DNA from: Erythrobasidium yunnanense
Taxonomy: Eukaryota > Basidiomycota > Cystobasidiomycetes > Erythrobasidiales > Erythrobasidiaceae
DNA: 64,000 nucleotides
Assembly: GCA_001600175.1 (NCBI GenBank)
Contig: BCJC01000001.1
Coordinates: 3,333,652 to 3,397,651 of the forward strand
Reading direction: 5' to 3'
Shown: positions 32,085 through 43,417 of the stretch, in pieces
Layout of the letters: each line of letters opens with the position of its first letter
Numbering within the stretch: position 1 is the first letter of the stretch
Translations under genes and position numbers: made by a program
Notes under the pieces: model-generated
What the model was told of the DNA's origin: nothing
The model's input: the letters and a program-made list of their open reading frames with translations, nothing else
Databases searched by the model: none

Positions 32085-32942
32085 TCACAGATGGTATGTA
32101 GCGAGAAGAGCGCACAGCAGCAGACATGACAGGCCTGAGATTGCAACTTGTCGGCCAGCACTCGACGGTGAGCTGGCTGGAGTAGGAAGCGCTGCAGCAC
32201 CACCTATGGGACTCGCAGCACTTGCAGGAGGAGGACCTACAGAGGGCGCCATAATCTGTGCGACTCCGATGATGTCGGTTACGCTGGAAGGTATCGCTAT
32301 CGAGGTGGGTGTAGCAGGATATTCGATAAGTGCACCCTGTGTTGTATAAGTTGCGGCAGGAATTGTATATGTTCCGACCGCGACCTGGACTTGACAGACT
32401 CCGACATTCGAGGTGTTCACGGCACATTCGTTGTAGTCTGGTGGAAGTCGAAGCATAAGCGTCCGGCATGTGAAGGCGGCAATAAATGCACGAACTAAAT
32501 ACGGTGTGGTCCTCTTCATTCTCGTAAATAATGACCTGGGAGATCGACGTCGGCCCCAGAACTAAAACGTCTTGATGAACATGTCAGTCGAAAGGAGGGT
32601 CGACTAGGTCTTCGGGCATATTGACTTACTGGTCGCATTATATGTCTCAGTGACTGTCGTGCTCTCTCCGCTAGCCGTAAGCGTAACCTCGTAGTATGCA
32701 TAGATCGTAGTGTTCGGTCCCGCAGAGTAGGAAGCTCCGGTATATGGTATGAAGGCCGTAACGCTGGTGGGCTGCTGTAGAGTTGCTCCACCTGCAATAT
32801 CTATACCAGCCCATCCAGTAACGTTGACCTCGCCAGCTCTGGGAGCTGCATCTTGTCGCTTGACTTGGGAGATAGGCGTGCACGTGATGCTTGAAGGTAG
32901 CAGCAAAGCGAAGCTGGCGAAGAAGGCTGCTACGATTCGCAT
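32085..32942 (-). CDS. Predicted GPI-anchored cell-surface protein
   Basis: Three exons join in frame (introns about 32561-32631 and 32427-32485). The protein has a signal peptide (MRIVAAFFASFALLLPSSITC) and a possible Kex2 site (QVKR before Q). A Thr/Ser/Val-rich beta-like domain follows, with N-glycosylation sequons (NVT, NTT, NAT) and paired cysteines (NECAVNTSNVGVCQ). A Pro/Ala/Ser-rich spacer leads to a C-terminal hydrophobic tail (VAISGLSCLLLCALLATYHL) typical of GPI attachment. It probably sits at the plasma membrane or in the cell wall. No catalytic motif or named family recognised. Confidence 0.7.
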
Positions 32943-33301
32943 GATATTGCGTCGCTGCTGCGCCGTCCTGTGAGATGAACGACTTATAAACTTGACTGGT
33001 TGAGGGGAGATGAACCAGCTTCGGCTTGGCCCACTCGTTTAGGCAGGCACATAATGCACGGGCCTTCGACGGACAACTCGATGGTACGGTATCGACCGCC
33101 TCGATATATACGACATACGGGGTCGCAGCACATATAGCTCATACCGCGAGTCGATCGTTCCGGGAGAGAATCCTCGCAAGAAGCTCCAGTGCTTGTTGAC
33201 GCTCCTCATACACCATGGCTACGACCAAAGGGGATGAAGGAAATGCACTCCTTAGTGGTTTGACAGCGGCTGCATTGCCCTGACGGGTGAGGGGTCTAAA
33301 C
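32943..33301. other. Intergenic
   Basis: About 360 bp, promoter side of the GPI-anchored gene and 3' side of the PIG-Y-like gene. No gene seen. Confidence 0.5.
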
Positions 33302-33656
33302 TCATGCGTGCCGGAAGTAGTGTAAACCTCCCCAATTTACGATGACTGTGACCAGACCAGCTGGGATAAGGAGAAAGACGAGGTACTTGTAGTGTTCGTC
33401 TATTTTGACGGCCTGAATGACCTGTTATATTGCGATCTTAGCCTATAACGCGCCTTTGACATTTATAGGTGAGCCTACGAACCGGATTGCCTGAGTCCGG
33501 CATATACGAGGAGAAGAGAACCAGCCAGAAGCCTCCTACGAACAGAACTACGGACCCAACGATCAAGGAAACGCCTAAGCAGAGAAGCTGGTCTGTAGAC
33601 AGACGATCTGGCCGAGGAGGATTGCTGGCGGAGATGGGAAGAGGAGAGGATGTCAT
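33302..33656 (-). CDS. PIG-Y/Eri1-like subunit of GPI-GlcNAc transferase
   Basis: Two-exon gene (intron 33422-33482) encoding 97 residues with two membrane helices: LCLGVSLIVGSVVLFVGGFW and YLVFLLIPAGLVTVIVNWGG. The stretch DEHYKYLVFLLIPAGL and the C-terminus GLHYFRHA match the pattern of PIG-Y proteins (human ends in a similar GIKLFRHN). PIG-Y belongs to the ER complex that makes GlcNAc-PI, the first step of GPI synthesis. The length fits fungal members. It lies next to a GPI-anchored protein gene, probably by chance. Confidence 0.7.
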
Positions 33657-33726
33657 GCTATGGGTGTATGTCTTGCGAACTTATATCATTCGGGCAGAAA
33701 GTCAGAGCAGGCCAGACCACTAAGCA

Positions 33727-34085
33727 TCAGGTTTCAAGCGCACATTCGGAGGCATCATCTTGCTGAGATCGGGCAGCATCATAGCGGTCATTGAGCAGTG
33801 CTTTGCTTCTTGAAATGGTCGAGCGACGTCGCCGGCTCTTCTGGCTTTGCATATCAATTCGGCTCTTTGCCAACAGCCAAATCCTCTGGATTCTGCCTTG
33901 AAACTGGTCAAGATTTCTATCTAAAAGCAAGCCTACATGCCCTATAATCTTAGTGAACCTAGCTCTGCTGTCGTTACTGGAAGCAGCTCTACAAGTCAGC
34001 GCGAAAGAACCAAGCTCAAAGACCGTCAGGGCACCTAGGAATACGCAGACTTCGCCGGGAAACGCTGGTCGACTTGATCCCTATT
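33727..34085 (-). CDS. Possible spliced minus-strand gene, 3' exon
   Basis: About 115 codons stay open on the minus strand down to a stop at 33727 and contain no early ATG. The composition looks coding: GALTVFELGSFALTCRAASS, then a charged tail SRRRRSTISRSKALLNDRYD. It is probably the last exon of a small gene whose 5' exon lies at about 34085-34155. An ATG near 34152 with a 38-nt intron would fit but is shorter than other introns here. No family recognised. Confidence 0.35.
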
Positions 34086-34200
34086 CCAAGGATCGTTGTT
34101 CTTGGTTCTGAGTCAACAGCGGGCTTGCCTCGTAGCTTTCGCATCGTCATAAGGTCGCCGAGGGCCAAAGATCTAGCCTGACAGCTCAAAGCACGCTCAG

Positions 34201-37200
34201 ATGCCTAAAAAGAAGTCTGCCGTATGTGTATAGAAGCTCGCCCTAGCTCTATCGAAGCTGACCCTTGCGACAGGCCAAGAACCCTCAGCGAGGCTTCGCA
34301 ACAACTTCCGTCATCAAGAAGAAGGATCCCGAACCCGAGCCAGAGGTTGAGGTCGCTCAAACTGTCAGCGATGTAGCACAACAGCCTGGCAAGGAGAGCA
34401 AGCCGCAATCTGGAGGTGCTTCTGGCGCGCCTGCAGCTGGCGGAAATTGGGATGACTCGGAAGCAGTCAAGGCGGAGGAAGAGAAGACTGCTCTAGCTGA
34501 ACGAGTGCGAATGGCAAGCGAAAAAGAAGCTTCGAAAACTCTAAAGGTCATCGAGTACGAGAAGCGCGTTAGTAAATCGTATCAAGAGTTCACTTGGGAT
34601 GATCAGACAGGCATTGTAAGTGACACTTTCATGCGAGACAATGACTATTGAGCTGACGAGCAATACAGCGCGACCGCGTTATCGAATTGGCGATCGCTGA
34701 AAGCGATTCATCGATTCCTACGACTTACACCGAGAGCGAGGAAAAGCTTCTAATACGGATCGCAAGTCTTTACCTGATACTACGTCGCTTAGGCTTCACG
34801 AAGAAACAGGTGGAGGATTGCATTAAGAAGGTAAAAGACCTCGAGCTGGACAATGCTGTCCGATGGCTTTCCCTGAGGCATGAGCCCAGCTGGAAGATAT
34901 CCGATACAGAAGACGCGTCTGTCAAGCCCTATGGACAAGGTCATTGGCCGGACGAGAAGCTAGCGATTCCAACCTCGCAGCCGAAAGCGCAAACTCAAAT
35001 TAAGCCGGTCGTAGTGTCTGTAGTGGCACCAGGTACTTCAGCTAAGGCAGAGCCCGAATCAAATGCCGGTTCATCTGCCAACGGTTCGAAAGCGTCAAGT
35101 CTCCTTGCCTACCGAGGTCACGACTCGGATGACGAGTCTAGCGATGACGATATCTCGACGAAGCCATCTGCAGCGCCATCGCTCGCTGCATCTAATCAGC
35201 CTTCTGAAGATGAGCAAGATGTTGAGGATGATCCAGATGGCGCATATGTCAGGCTCAAACTGCGCATAACGACTTTGCAGCGGAAATTAGGGATAGCAGG
35301 CAAATCAAGTGGAAAGAAAGGCGCGAAATCGAAGGCAAAAGCACCTACAATAATAGCCAACCGCGATAAAACACCAGATCATATCCAGCTAGAACAACTC
35401 GACGCCAAACTCAAAGAGATACAAGGCATGTACCTCTTTAACGCCAGAAAGGCAGAAGCAGCATTTGCCATAGAAAGAGCGAAACTCGACAAGGCAGAGT
35501 TGGCAGAAAGACTGGCAGGAAAAGTAGCAGCTAGGGAGGCCCAAGAGACGAAGGCGAATGGCGCCGAAAGCCTATCCCCGTCTAGCAATGAGACCTCTCC
35601 GCCAGCTTCTCGAGCGGAACCTACACCAAAAAAGCCAGAAACGGCAGATGAACAGTCGAGTACGCTGTTTGGTGATATGCTTGAAGATCCTGAATCGCTG
35701 CCAAGCGAAGAAGGTCCGCTCGTCAACGAGTCTGGCACAATTATTACTGTACGAAGCATGCCGCTGCCGAAGACCTACACTGGAAAGACACCGCGGACTT
35801 TGCTAGATGAGGCTATGAGACGGCTAGATCGCTACGCGAAAGTGACCTATCGCCTTCTCAGCAAAGGTACGCGTGCTGTGCGAGCCGTCGTCACGCTCCG
35901 TTGGGAGAGCGGAAAAGTCGAACAATACGGCATGGACGACGAAGCTTGCGAGAATCAAGATCAAGCTTTCCAATATGTAGCTACCTTGGCCCTCTTTGCT
36001 ATCACTCCCGCCAATGATGGAAGCGCTATACGTCTTCTGCCTCCTGTCTTCCGCGATTTCTGGGACGAGCTATCTAAAAAGCGGCAAATACAGCAAGCTA
36101 CAGCTTACCAGGCGCAGATGGAGATATACGCTAGCCTATCGTCCGTACGACGATCGCAGATGAGTCAACAGGTATGTGCAGGCTGCCGTGATCGTCGAAG
36201 CTGGCTGATGGCGTCGTAGCAGCCGGAGCAGCAATCTGTCCAGAGCGCCGCTCTAAATGGTGCAGCCATACCTCACCACAACGGCCATTCATATTCTGCG
36301 CCTATAGAATCTGCTGACGCACTACGTCAATCGATATTGGCAAAGCAAAGCACCTCGGCGTACCAGGACATGCTTGTAGGTCAAGATTTACAGAATGGGA
36401 GATTATGTCTCATTCTCTACGCTCTATAGCCTGTCCGCCGGTCTCTACCTATATCTTCATACCGAGACGATATTCTGTCCATCATACAGAACAACCAGGT
36501 TGCTGTGCTCTGCGGAGAGACCGGATGGTAAGCACTTCTATCGTACGAGCGAGGCCTGTCGCTAACAGCGCGTTTAGCGGGAAATCGACACAGACGCCAA
36601 GAATGATCTTGGAGAACGAGCTGGAGCAAGGCCGTCACGTCAAGATCTTCTGTACCGAGCCGCGTCGAATCTCAGCAATATCGCTTGCACAAAGAGTCTC
36701 CCAAGAACTAGGCGAAGCTCCTGGAACCCTTGGCAGCAGATCATCCTATGTCGGGTACAACATACGTCTTGAAGCTCGAGTATCGGTATCGACACGGCTG
36801 ACCTACGCAACTACGGTAGGCTATTGTGAAAAATTGGTGGGCGAACTAAAGCTGACTTTTCGACACAGGGTATATTACTCAGGATGCTGGAAGGCGATAC
36901 TGAGCTTAACGATGTGACGCATATCATTATCGACGAGGTGAGCCAATTGTCCCGTACACAACAACTTGCTTAAGGTAATCTGCAGGTCCACGAAAGAACC
37001 ATAGATTCGGACTTCCTACTCATCATACTGAAATCACTCCTGAAGAGGCGCAAAGACTTGAGAATTCTCTTAATGAGCGCGACTGTCGATGCTGAAAAGG
37101 TATGCCCCCTTGCCTAGGCACGCTACAGCTATGCTCATACGTCTGCCAGATTTCAGCATACATGGGCAATTGCCCGGTCATCAATGTGCCTGGCCGCACC

Positions 37201-39376
37201 TTCCCAGTGACGCCTCACTTCCTCGAAGACGTGGTCGAGCTCAGTGGCTACCATCTGTCCATGGACAGCGATTCTCCGTATGTTCAGCGAGTACAGCGGA
37301 ATCAGCGTCAAGTTCTTGCGGATGAAGACCTCCTCGAGGACGATGAGAACGAAGGTCCAGCGACGGTTCTCCAGACTGGCTACTCTAAGAGAACCCAGTC
37401 AACCTTGCAAGCTATGAACGAATACATGATAAACTTCGATCTGATCGTTACGTTGCTGGAAACTATATGCTTCCATAACTCAGCTTTCCGACCTTTCTCA
37501 CAAGCAATATTGGTGTTTCTGCCGTCACTGGAGACTATCCGCAAGCTCTGCGATCTTCTTGAAAGTCATCCAGGTTTCGGTAGTACGCAATTCGTAGTCC
37601 TGCCTCTACACTCCTCGATCTCCAATGAGCAGCAGGCTCGGGTCTTCAATGTATATCATGCTCATTAAGGACCCCGTCACATGACTGACGATATGTCTGC
37701 AGATTCCTCCACGAGGAATACGGAAGATCGTCGTCTCCACAAATATCGCAGAAACCGGGATAACAATCCCCGATGTAACCGCTGTTATAGACAGCGGGCG
37801 GCATAAAGAGATACGATTCGATGAGAAGCGCCAGATATCAAGGCTTATCGAGTGCTGGATTGCCAAAAGCAACGCGATGCAGCGTCGAGGACGGGCAGGT
37901 CGTGTACAGGAGGGCATCTGTTTTCATCTGTTCACTAAGAATCGCATGGAGACAGCTCTGGCTGATCATCCTCTGCCGGAAATGCTGCGGCTGTCACTTC
38001 AAGATCTCGCTTTGCGCATCAAGATCCTCAAGTTTCCGGGGTCCATTGAACACACACTTCTACAAGCTTTGGATCCTCCTCTCACGGTCAATATACAACG
38101 AGCAGTGGCTAGCTTAATTGACGTGAAAGCTTTGACCGCTTCTGAAGAGATTACCCAGCTAGGGCGACATCTTGTAAAGCTGCCGCTGTGAGTTACACCT
38201 GATGTGCATTCTGCCGATGCACCTACTTATGTCTGGCTTTCGCTGCAGGGATGTATACACAGCCAAATTATGTCTCTTGGCAAGCATTTTCGGCTGTCTA
38301 GACGCAGCTCTTACCATCGCTGCGACTCTCAACTCCAAGTCTTTCTTTGTCACCCCATTTGGCCGAGAAGGAGAAGCAGACACTGTCAAGCGCTCTTTTA
38401 AGGGTCCTGACGAGCATTCGGATTTCCTGGTCATCTACAGAGCCTACAGGTCCTGGCGGTCTAATTGTGCGAATGGGGGCTGGTCTGTCTTTTGTCGCAA
38501 GCATTTCTTGTCACATCAAGTGGGTGGAATCGGCAGCTGTGCACGATCTTGTCAAACTGATCAGCACAATCGCAGAATCTCATTCAGGTGGAAGAGCTCA
38601 AGAATCAATATCTCGGCAATCTAATAGACGCCGGCTTCATCAGCAAAGATAATGGCTCTGAACGATATGCGAAAGGCCCTAGAACTCGCTTTGCGAAACT
38701 GGAGCCACATCTTGATCGGACGTCGCACGATGGGCAGGTCGTGATGGCTGTTATAGCAGCCGCCATGCATCCGAAACTACTCTATGTGGATGCTAGTGGA
38801 CAATGGAAAACGCTATCGAACAATGCTCCTGTTGCTATCCATCCTTCTAGCTCGAACTTCGTTCATGGCAGGCGGCCGGACTTTGGCAGGGCTTCCTTCA
38901 TGACCTTCTTCAACATTCAACAATCGAAACGTCTATGTGAGTGTGGCTGCCAAGTGCTATCACCAGCGAAATTTACTTTTTCAAGTAGATGTCTGGGAGA
39001 ATGGGGTCGTCGAAGATCGAGCGGTTATGCTTCTTTCAGGCGATGCGGACGTAAAGGTGTGTTGTCTGCATGGCTTATGCTGTGATGAAGCTCAACGCAC
39101 GCCTTTCCCACACAGCATTTCGCGAGCTCTACTTCGATAGACCGCAAGATTCGACGACACACGGATCGCAGAACTGGGTTAGCTATTGAGCAACTTCGGC
39201 AGAAGTATGACGATATCCTACAAGCTCGTCTATCAGCTCCATCGGTATCGCTCACAGACGTCCAGGCTTCGTGGTTCAAGCTCTTGGAAGAATCGCTGGT
39301 ATCCAGCGACAAGGGTAATGAGGGCAAGAGCAATCAAGGCGGTGAAAGGGTTGCTGTGAATGTTGTCAAACGGTGA
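34201..39376 (+). CDS. DExH-box RNA helicase, DHX29-like
   Basis: Large superfamily 2 helicase. DHX29 helps 48S initiation on structured mRNAs (family knowledge). The first exon is only 21 nt (MPKKKSA) and joins [13 protein letters not shown], the usual start of fungal members. Introns 1-4 lie at 34222-34273, 34616-34668, 36172-36219 and 36376-36429; several more follow. Regions in order are a UBA-like segment (about residues 140-190), a disordered acidic middle, and a dsRBD-like block ending [14 protein letters not shown] and [13 protein letters not shown]. The helicase core follows, with motif I GETGCGKST, motif [22 protein letters not shown] and QRRGRAGR, then the HA2/OB region ending in VAVNVVKR. 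The N-terminus alone can be mistaken for a translation factor fragment. Confidence 0.85.
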
Positions 39377-39993
39377 ATTCGCTGTCCTGAGGCCGAATAT
39401 GGAGGTTTTGTCCAGAGGCAGAAGAGGGACTGCAGCGACGGGAGTTCCATACCGGAGAGTCAAGGTTGCTGGTCATGGTAGAGAAAGCCCATAGCTTGGC
39501 GCAACAGATTGCAGGAAACGACAGCTATTGTCGATGTTCCTGTCTGTTTACGCGCACGTGCTAGGCACGCAACGCGTCAGTCCGAATTACTGCAAACAAG
39601 CTGATATAACGACAGGTCTCGTGCACCCACGCTCTTCATGGCGTGAGCTGACTGAAAGTCATGAGTCTCACCTGGCCGACACTTGGTGCTTTGTGGTGAT
39701 CCGTGCCTTTCCCCTCCATTCCAGAGGGGGATTTTCCAAATTGTCGGCGGGCGATCTGTTGATTTCTCGCCTGAGAGGAGACGATACGGTATCTCAGATA
39801 ATTATCAACTTTCCTCGTCCCTTTCGTCCCCCTTTCCTGCAGGCGCTTCTCGACCTTCTCCTTTCGTCAGGCCCACCCACGCTCTTTACACCACGCTCTT
39901 TCAAACCACGCTCTTTTACCATCCTGCAGCTTCTCGAGTCTTTCCGGACATCTCGCATCTCGAACTATCTGACTATCAACCTGACTATCAACA
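39377..39993. other. Promoter region of the lipase gene
   Basis: About 617 bp. It contains three direct repeats CCACGCTCTTT (39877-39887, 39891-39901, 39906-39916), a related CCACGCTCTTC near 39629, and CTGACTATCAAC twice in tandem (39969-39992) directly before the ATG. Open frames through it do not look like genes. Confidence 0.5.
39877..39916 (+). repeat. Three short direct repeats in lipase promoter
   Basis: CCACGCTCTTT occurs at 39877, 39891 and 39906, with 14- and 15-bp spacing, about 80-120 bp before the lipase ATG. This could be a clustered regulator site. Confidence 0.5.
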
Positions 39994-41505
39994 ATGCTTG
40001 GGAACACAGCGATACTTGCAGGCATCATTGGACTGGCAACTATCGCCGAAGCTGCACTATGCCCTATCCCTTCCTCGAGAAGAAGACAACTTGGACAGAC
40101 GGACCCAGCTTTTGAGACGCCCTTGTCCGAGCTCAACGGAAGACTCGAATGTGTTGGCGGGATTGCCAACGCCAGGAACCCTTTTCTACTCGGTACGTTC
40201 GCTACAGGCGCTATTTGCACCATGCGCGCCCCATCACTGATGAGCATTGTACCGATCCTCGTAGTTCCCGGTAGTGAGTTGTTGCCTATACCGTGAAAAG
40301 CTCGATACCTGTTCGTACTAAGACAGCGCCTCAGCCGGTAATAATGGCACACAGTCTTGGCTTACTGGCTACGTCAAGCTACTAGGCCGTGACGGCGGTC
40401 TGGGCTTTGATCCATGCTACGTATCACCGCCTGTAAGCCCAGATTCGGTTTCTCACAAGGAAGATCGGAGCAACTACTTAAAGTCATGTATCTCTCAAGC
40501 CATTCATGCTCAACGACTCGCAAACCAATGCCGAATACGTCGTGAATGCCATGTGAGGCGCCCAGACCCATATCACGGCTTGTTACTCACACCCAATCTA
40601 TCAGTAATGTGCTGTACGAGCAGAACTGTCGACCTATTCCTGTTATGGGCTGGTCTCAGGGCAACCTGGTCACGCAGTGGGGTCTTACCTTCTTCCCTTC
40701 CATCCGAAGAAAAGTTCGCCAGTTCATCTCGCTAGCAGGGGATTTCAGAGGTACTGCTGAAGGTATGTCATCTTTCACGTGCTGCTTCGTGTGTACCTTC
40801 TCTGAGTCCGACTTTGTAGCTTCTATTCTCTTACCTTTGCAACTTGGCAATGGAGCTCCAACTGTGTTCCAGCAAGATGCAGCGTCCAACTACATTGCCG
40901 CCTTGATGCGAAAGGGAGGAAACTACAACTGGTGAGTCCCAAGTAGGACATGCCCCCGAGTCTTCGATTTCCTAACCTTGACCATGTCATAGGGTTCCCA
41001 CAACTTCGATCTTCTCGCGCACCGACGAAGTAATACAGCCAGAGGTAGATGCTACGATCGCTGGCTCTACATCAGCTCTCGGTGGTACTGCCACAGGCAA
41101 CATACTCGCCCAAGACTTCTGCCCTCTGCTTGCTATCGGACACGGAGAACAGCTTTACGTCGACTTCAGCTACCAAGTGGTCAAGCTTGCTCTGGCTAGT
41201 CCAACACGCTTCGCTTCACAGAACACTGTCAGGACATTTGTCGCTGAGAACCCTACCGTCTGCCTCAACAACAGAGTCGTAAGTCTAGCACGAGCGATAA
41301 GTGACAGGTCGATTGTATGATCGCTGACGCCCTCTTCCGCATTGATTAGGCTCCTGGCCTGACTCAAGACGATGTCTCCTTCCTACAAGGCTCATTCACC
41401 TTTGCAGCAGGTGTGGTCCTCGCCCCGCCCATCGTGGTCAATCAGGAGCCAGCTCTTCGAGCATACGTCGCTAGTACTCCCGACAATCCCGTGCATGATC
41501 TCTGA
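39994..41505 (+). CDS. Secreted lipase, Candida antarctica lipase B-like
   Basis: Alpha/beta hydrolase close to CalB. It has a signal peptide (MLGNTAILAGIIGLATIAEA) and then TDPAFETPLSELNGRLEC, as in CalB. PPFMLNDSQTNAEYVVNA and WGLTFFPSIRRKV are nearly CalB sequence. The catalytic serine lies in GWSQG (TWSQG in CalB), the aspartate in FSRTDEVIQPEV and the histidine in LAIGHGEQLY, so the triad is complete. The oxyanion region reads LLVPAGNNGTQSW, where CalB has LLVPGTGTTGPQSF; the CalB threonine is replaced. This junction needs a 6-nt exon (40265-40270) between introns 40193-40264 and 40271-40334. Further introns start at 40433, about 40552, about 40761, about 40932 and about 41279. It is probably an extracellular esterase or lipase. 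Confidence 0.9.
40265..40270 (+). other. Inferred 6-nt microexon in the lipase gene
   Basis: TTCCCG flanked by ...CCTCGTAG and GTAGTGAG. Including it yields LLVPAGNNG, aligning with LLVPGTGTTG of CalB; skipping it loses Val-Pro. Intron 1 (72 nt) is stop-free and in frame, so an unspliced read-through also exists. Confidence 0.6.
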
Positions 41506-41759
41506 GGGTCGTCTGTCACCTACTTTCTGAATCACCATAACCTTTCGCGATTCTCATCATTTCCCAAGGTTAGCTCATAATTATCTTCTTCAATAATACC
41601 GTACGGGACGTCAGTAGCAATAATTTCAGAGTGGAGCGATCTGCTGTCAAATCTGCGAAAGAACATGGAGTCGCCGAGCTATCGAAACGTCTGACCTTGG
41701 CGAACACAAGTACTCGCGCGGGCTTCCCATAAGCAAGATTAATTACTGACACGCTCCAA
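41506..41759. other. Convergent intergenic region
   Basis: About 254 bp between convergent stops. No feature recognised. Confidence 0.5.
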
Positions 41760-42869
41760 TCAATATTGATCGAACAAGTCGTGGGTTACCCATTTCGCTG
41801 TCCTTGGCTTGATACCCGTTAGCAGCTTCTGACTGTCTAGGGTGGCGCTGATCTGCAAGCTATGTCCTTCCAACATGCCTTGAAGACCATGCTCAAAAGC
41901 AGCGTCCAAAGCCTTTTCCGCCACGATAGGCTCGAGGTTGAGTTCTTTTCCTTGTGCAGTATGGGCGGTAATCTCGAAGCCCAACTTTCCGATGCATTGA
42001 CACATGCAGCAGCCTGACGATTGCGATTGCCCTTGATGGCTGTCGCAAAACGCTACTTGCAGGGTTCTGATTAGGCCGAAGCGTTTGATCGAGAAGAAGA
42101 CCTTGGTGATTTTCGCGGGTCGTGCAGTCATCGACGAAACAGAAGCTCTGGATGCTATAGAAGCGATTGAGCTTTTACGAGAAGAAAACGCAGAACTGGC
42201 ATGTTCGGACGAACGTGATGCTGTGTCGGAGTCAGCCATGGGAGGTGCTTGGTCTTGACTGGAAGTGGACTGTGCCGAGCGGGTACTCCAGAAGTTTGAT
42301 TTGGAACGCTGTGGCTTTGCTGTTGTTGAAGCACCTTGGCTCGCTATGCTGCCTCGCCGGTACGCAGGTTTAGGGCGAGTACCGCGAGCATCGGCCCACT
42401 GAACGCCCAGTCCGTACGTTCCGACCTTTCCATTGACGACGTGACACAGGCCCTGGCCTTTCCAAGTCAAAGACAGCCTCTCGCCGGTCTGTGCCTTTGG
42501 AAACAGTCTATCATTGAAGATCTTGCACACCGTGTCCAGTTCGGCATCCGGGGCAAACAGCCTTGGAGCTTGCTCTTTGCCAGTGCATGACAGACGAAGA
42601 GGCACAAAGGCCACTGTCGGCTCGATCATGGGAATATCCGATCCTGGTCCTGGAGAAGCCTTATGGTGAGATGGATCTGGCATTGAATAGTATAACGAGG
42701 ATGTCTTGCTTCCAGTCACCTTCGTCGTGCCCTTGATAGGGACCGTGCTGTCTTGCCGCAGGAAAGATGCTGCCTGGCTTTTGGGTAGGATGAATTTGCG
42801 GGCCCTGGCTCCTTCGTAGGGCTCGATCCGCCAGAGGTGAAGGTCGACTGTCTCTGAGTACGCCAACAT
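41760..42869 (-). CDS. Unrecognised family U2, copy 1
   Basis: Single-exon 369-residue protein paralogous to 43418-44497. Conserved blocks are RKFILPKSQAASF, IEPTVAFVPLRLSCTG, APDAELDTVCKIFNDRLFPK, WKGQGLCHVVNGKVGTYGLG and VQWADARGTR. After a Ser-rich linker come FFSIKRFGLIRTLQVAFC, a Cys cluster (GCCMCQCIGKLGFEITAH) and VAEKALDAAFEHGLQGMLEG. No signal peptide or membrane segment is seen, and no known domain is recognised. The Cys cluster might bind metal. Confidence 0.65.
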   Translation of the reverse strand: MLAYSETVDLHLWRIEPYEGARARKFILPKSQAASFLRQDSTVPIKGTTKVTGSKTSSLYYSMPDPSHHKASPGPGSDIPMIEPTVAFVPLRLSCTGKEQAPRLFAPDAELDTVCKIFNDRLFPKAQTGERLSLTWKGQGLCHVVNGKVGTYGLGVQWADARGTRPKPAYRRGSIASQGASTTAKPQRSKSNFWSTRSAQSTSSQDQAPPMADSDTASRSSEHASSAFSSRKSSIASIASRASVSSMTARPAKITKVFFSIKRFGLIRTLQVAFCDSHQGQSQSSGCCMCQCIGKLGFEITAHTAQGKELNLEPIVAEKALDAAFEHGLQGMLEGHSLQISATLDSQKLLTGIKPRTAKWVTHDLFDQY

Positions 42870-43417
42870 GTTCTGCTTAGGGTCTGTTTGATAGAGTGTA
42901 GTCGATAGAGTGCGTCGGCTGCAACAAAAAACGCCCTCAGTATTCTGCGCTTCTCGGTGAGGCTGGACCTACCAAGCGCTTCTTCCTTTTCGGTTTGATC
43001 TGTAAGTTGCAGAGCCAAGGTGGGATAAAGTCAAATTCACTGGCTTTATAGGTGCAGTTGGGTGCAGAGCGGATAAGCCAACAAAGGCTTCGACGAGAGA
43101 TAGGGGAGAAGTAAAAAGGACAGCTCCGGCAGTAATGCGGCCACAGATCTGAGGAGATGCGCTTTGTTGCCAGAACAGGTAAGAATGGGTAGACTGGTGA
43201 AGACCCGTCTTGATACGGCAAGTCTGTAGACGTGGCAGAGATACAGGCATGATAATGAACCTAACCCTGCCAGCTGATGATACAGAAATCCAGGATTGGA
43301 GGGCTGCATATTCGCCGATAGGCTTACAGCTGCAGACGTAGGTTTGGTTTGGTTTCCATGGACTCTACGACGCTAAATCTTCCAAAAGCGTCTGTTGAAG
43401 ATGCCGATACCTGCTCT
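42870..43417. other. Intergenic between U2 copies
   Basis: About 550 bp holding the promoter side of U2 copy 1, including the duplicated block 43074-43160. Short frames here are not conserved in the sister spacer. Confidence 0.5.
43074..43160 (-). repeat. Duplicated upstream block of U2 pair (left)
   Basis: Contains AGCCAACAAAGGCTTCGAC, GAGATAGGGGAGAAGTA, TAATGCGG and GAGGAGATG. It matches 44694-44790 in order, and starts 205 bp upstream of its ATG against 197 bp for the partner. Confidence 0.7.

Noticed and set aside
34274-34651. Stand-alone small translation-initiation-factor-like protein
   Set aside because: The sequence GFATTSV and the following acidic stretch continue in frame through a normal intron into the helicase; it is the N-terminus of the DHX29-like protein.
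39528-40240. Long plus-strand frames overlapping the lipase start
   Set aside because: They cover the repeat-rich promoter and run in the wrong frame through the lipase signal peptide; no homology.
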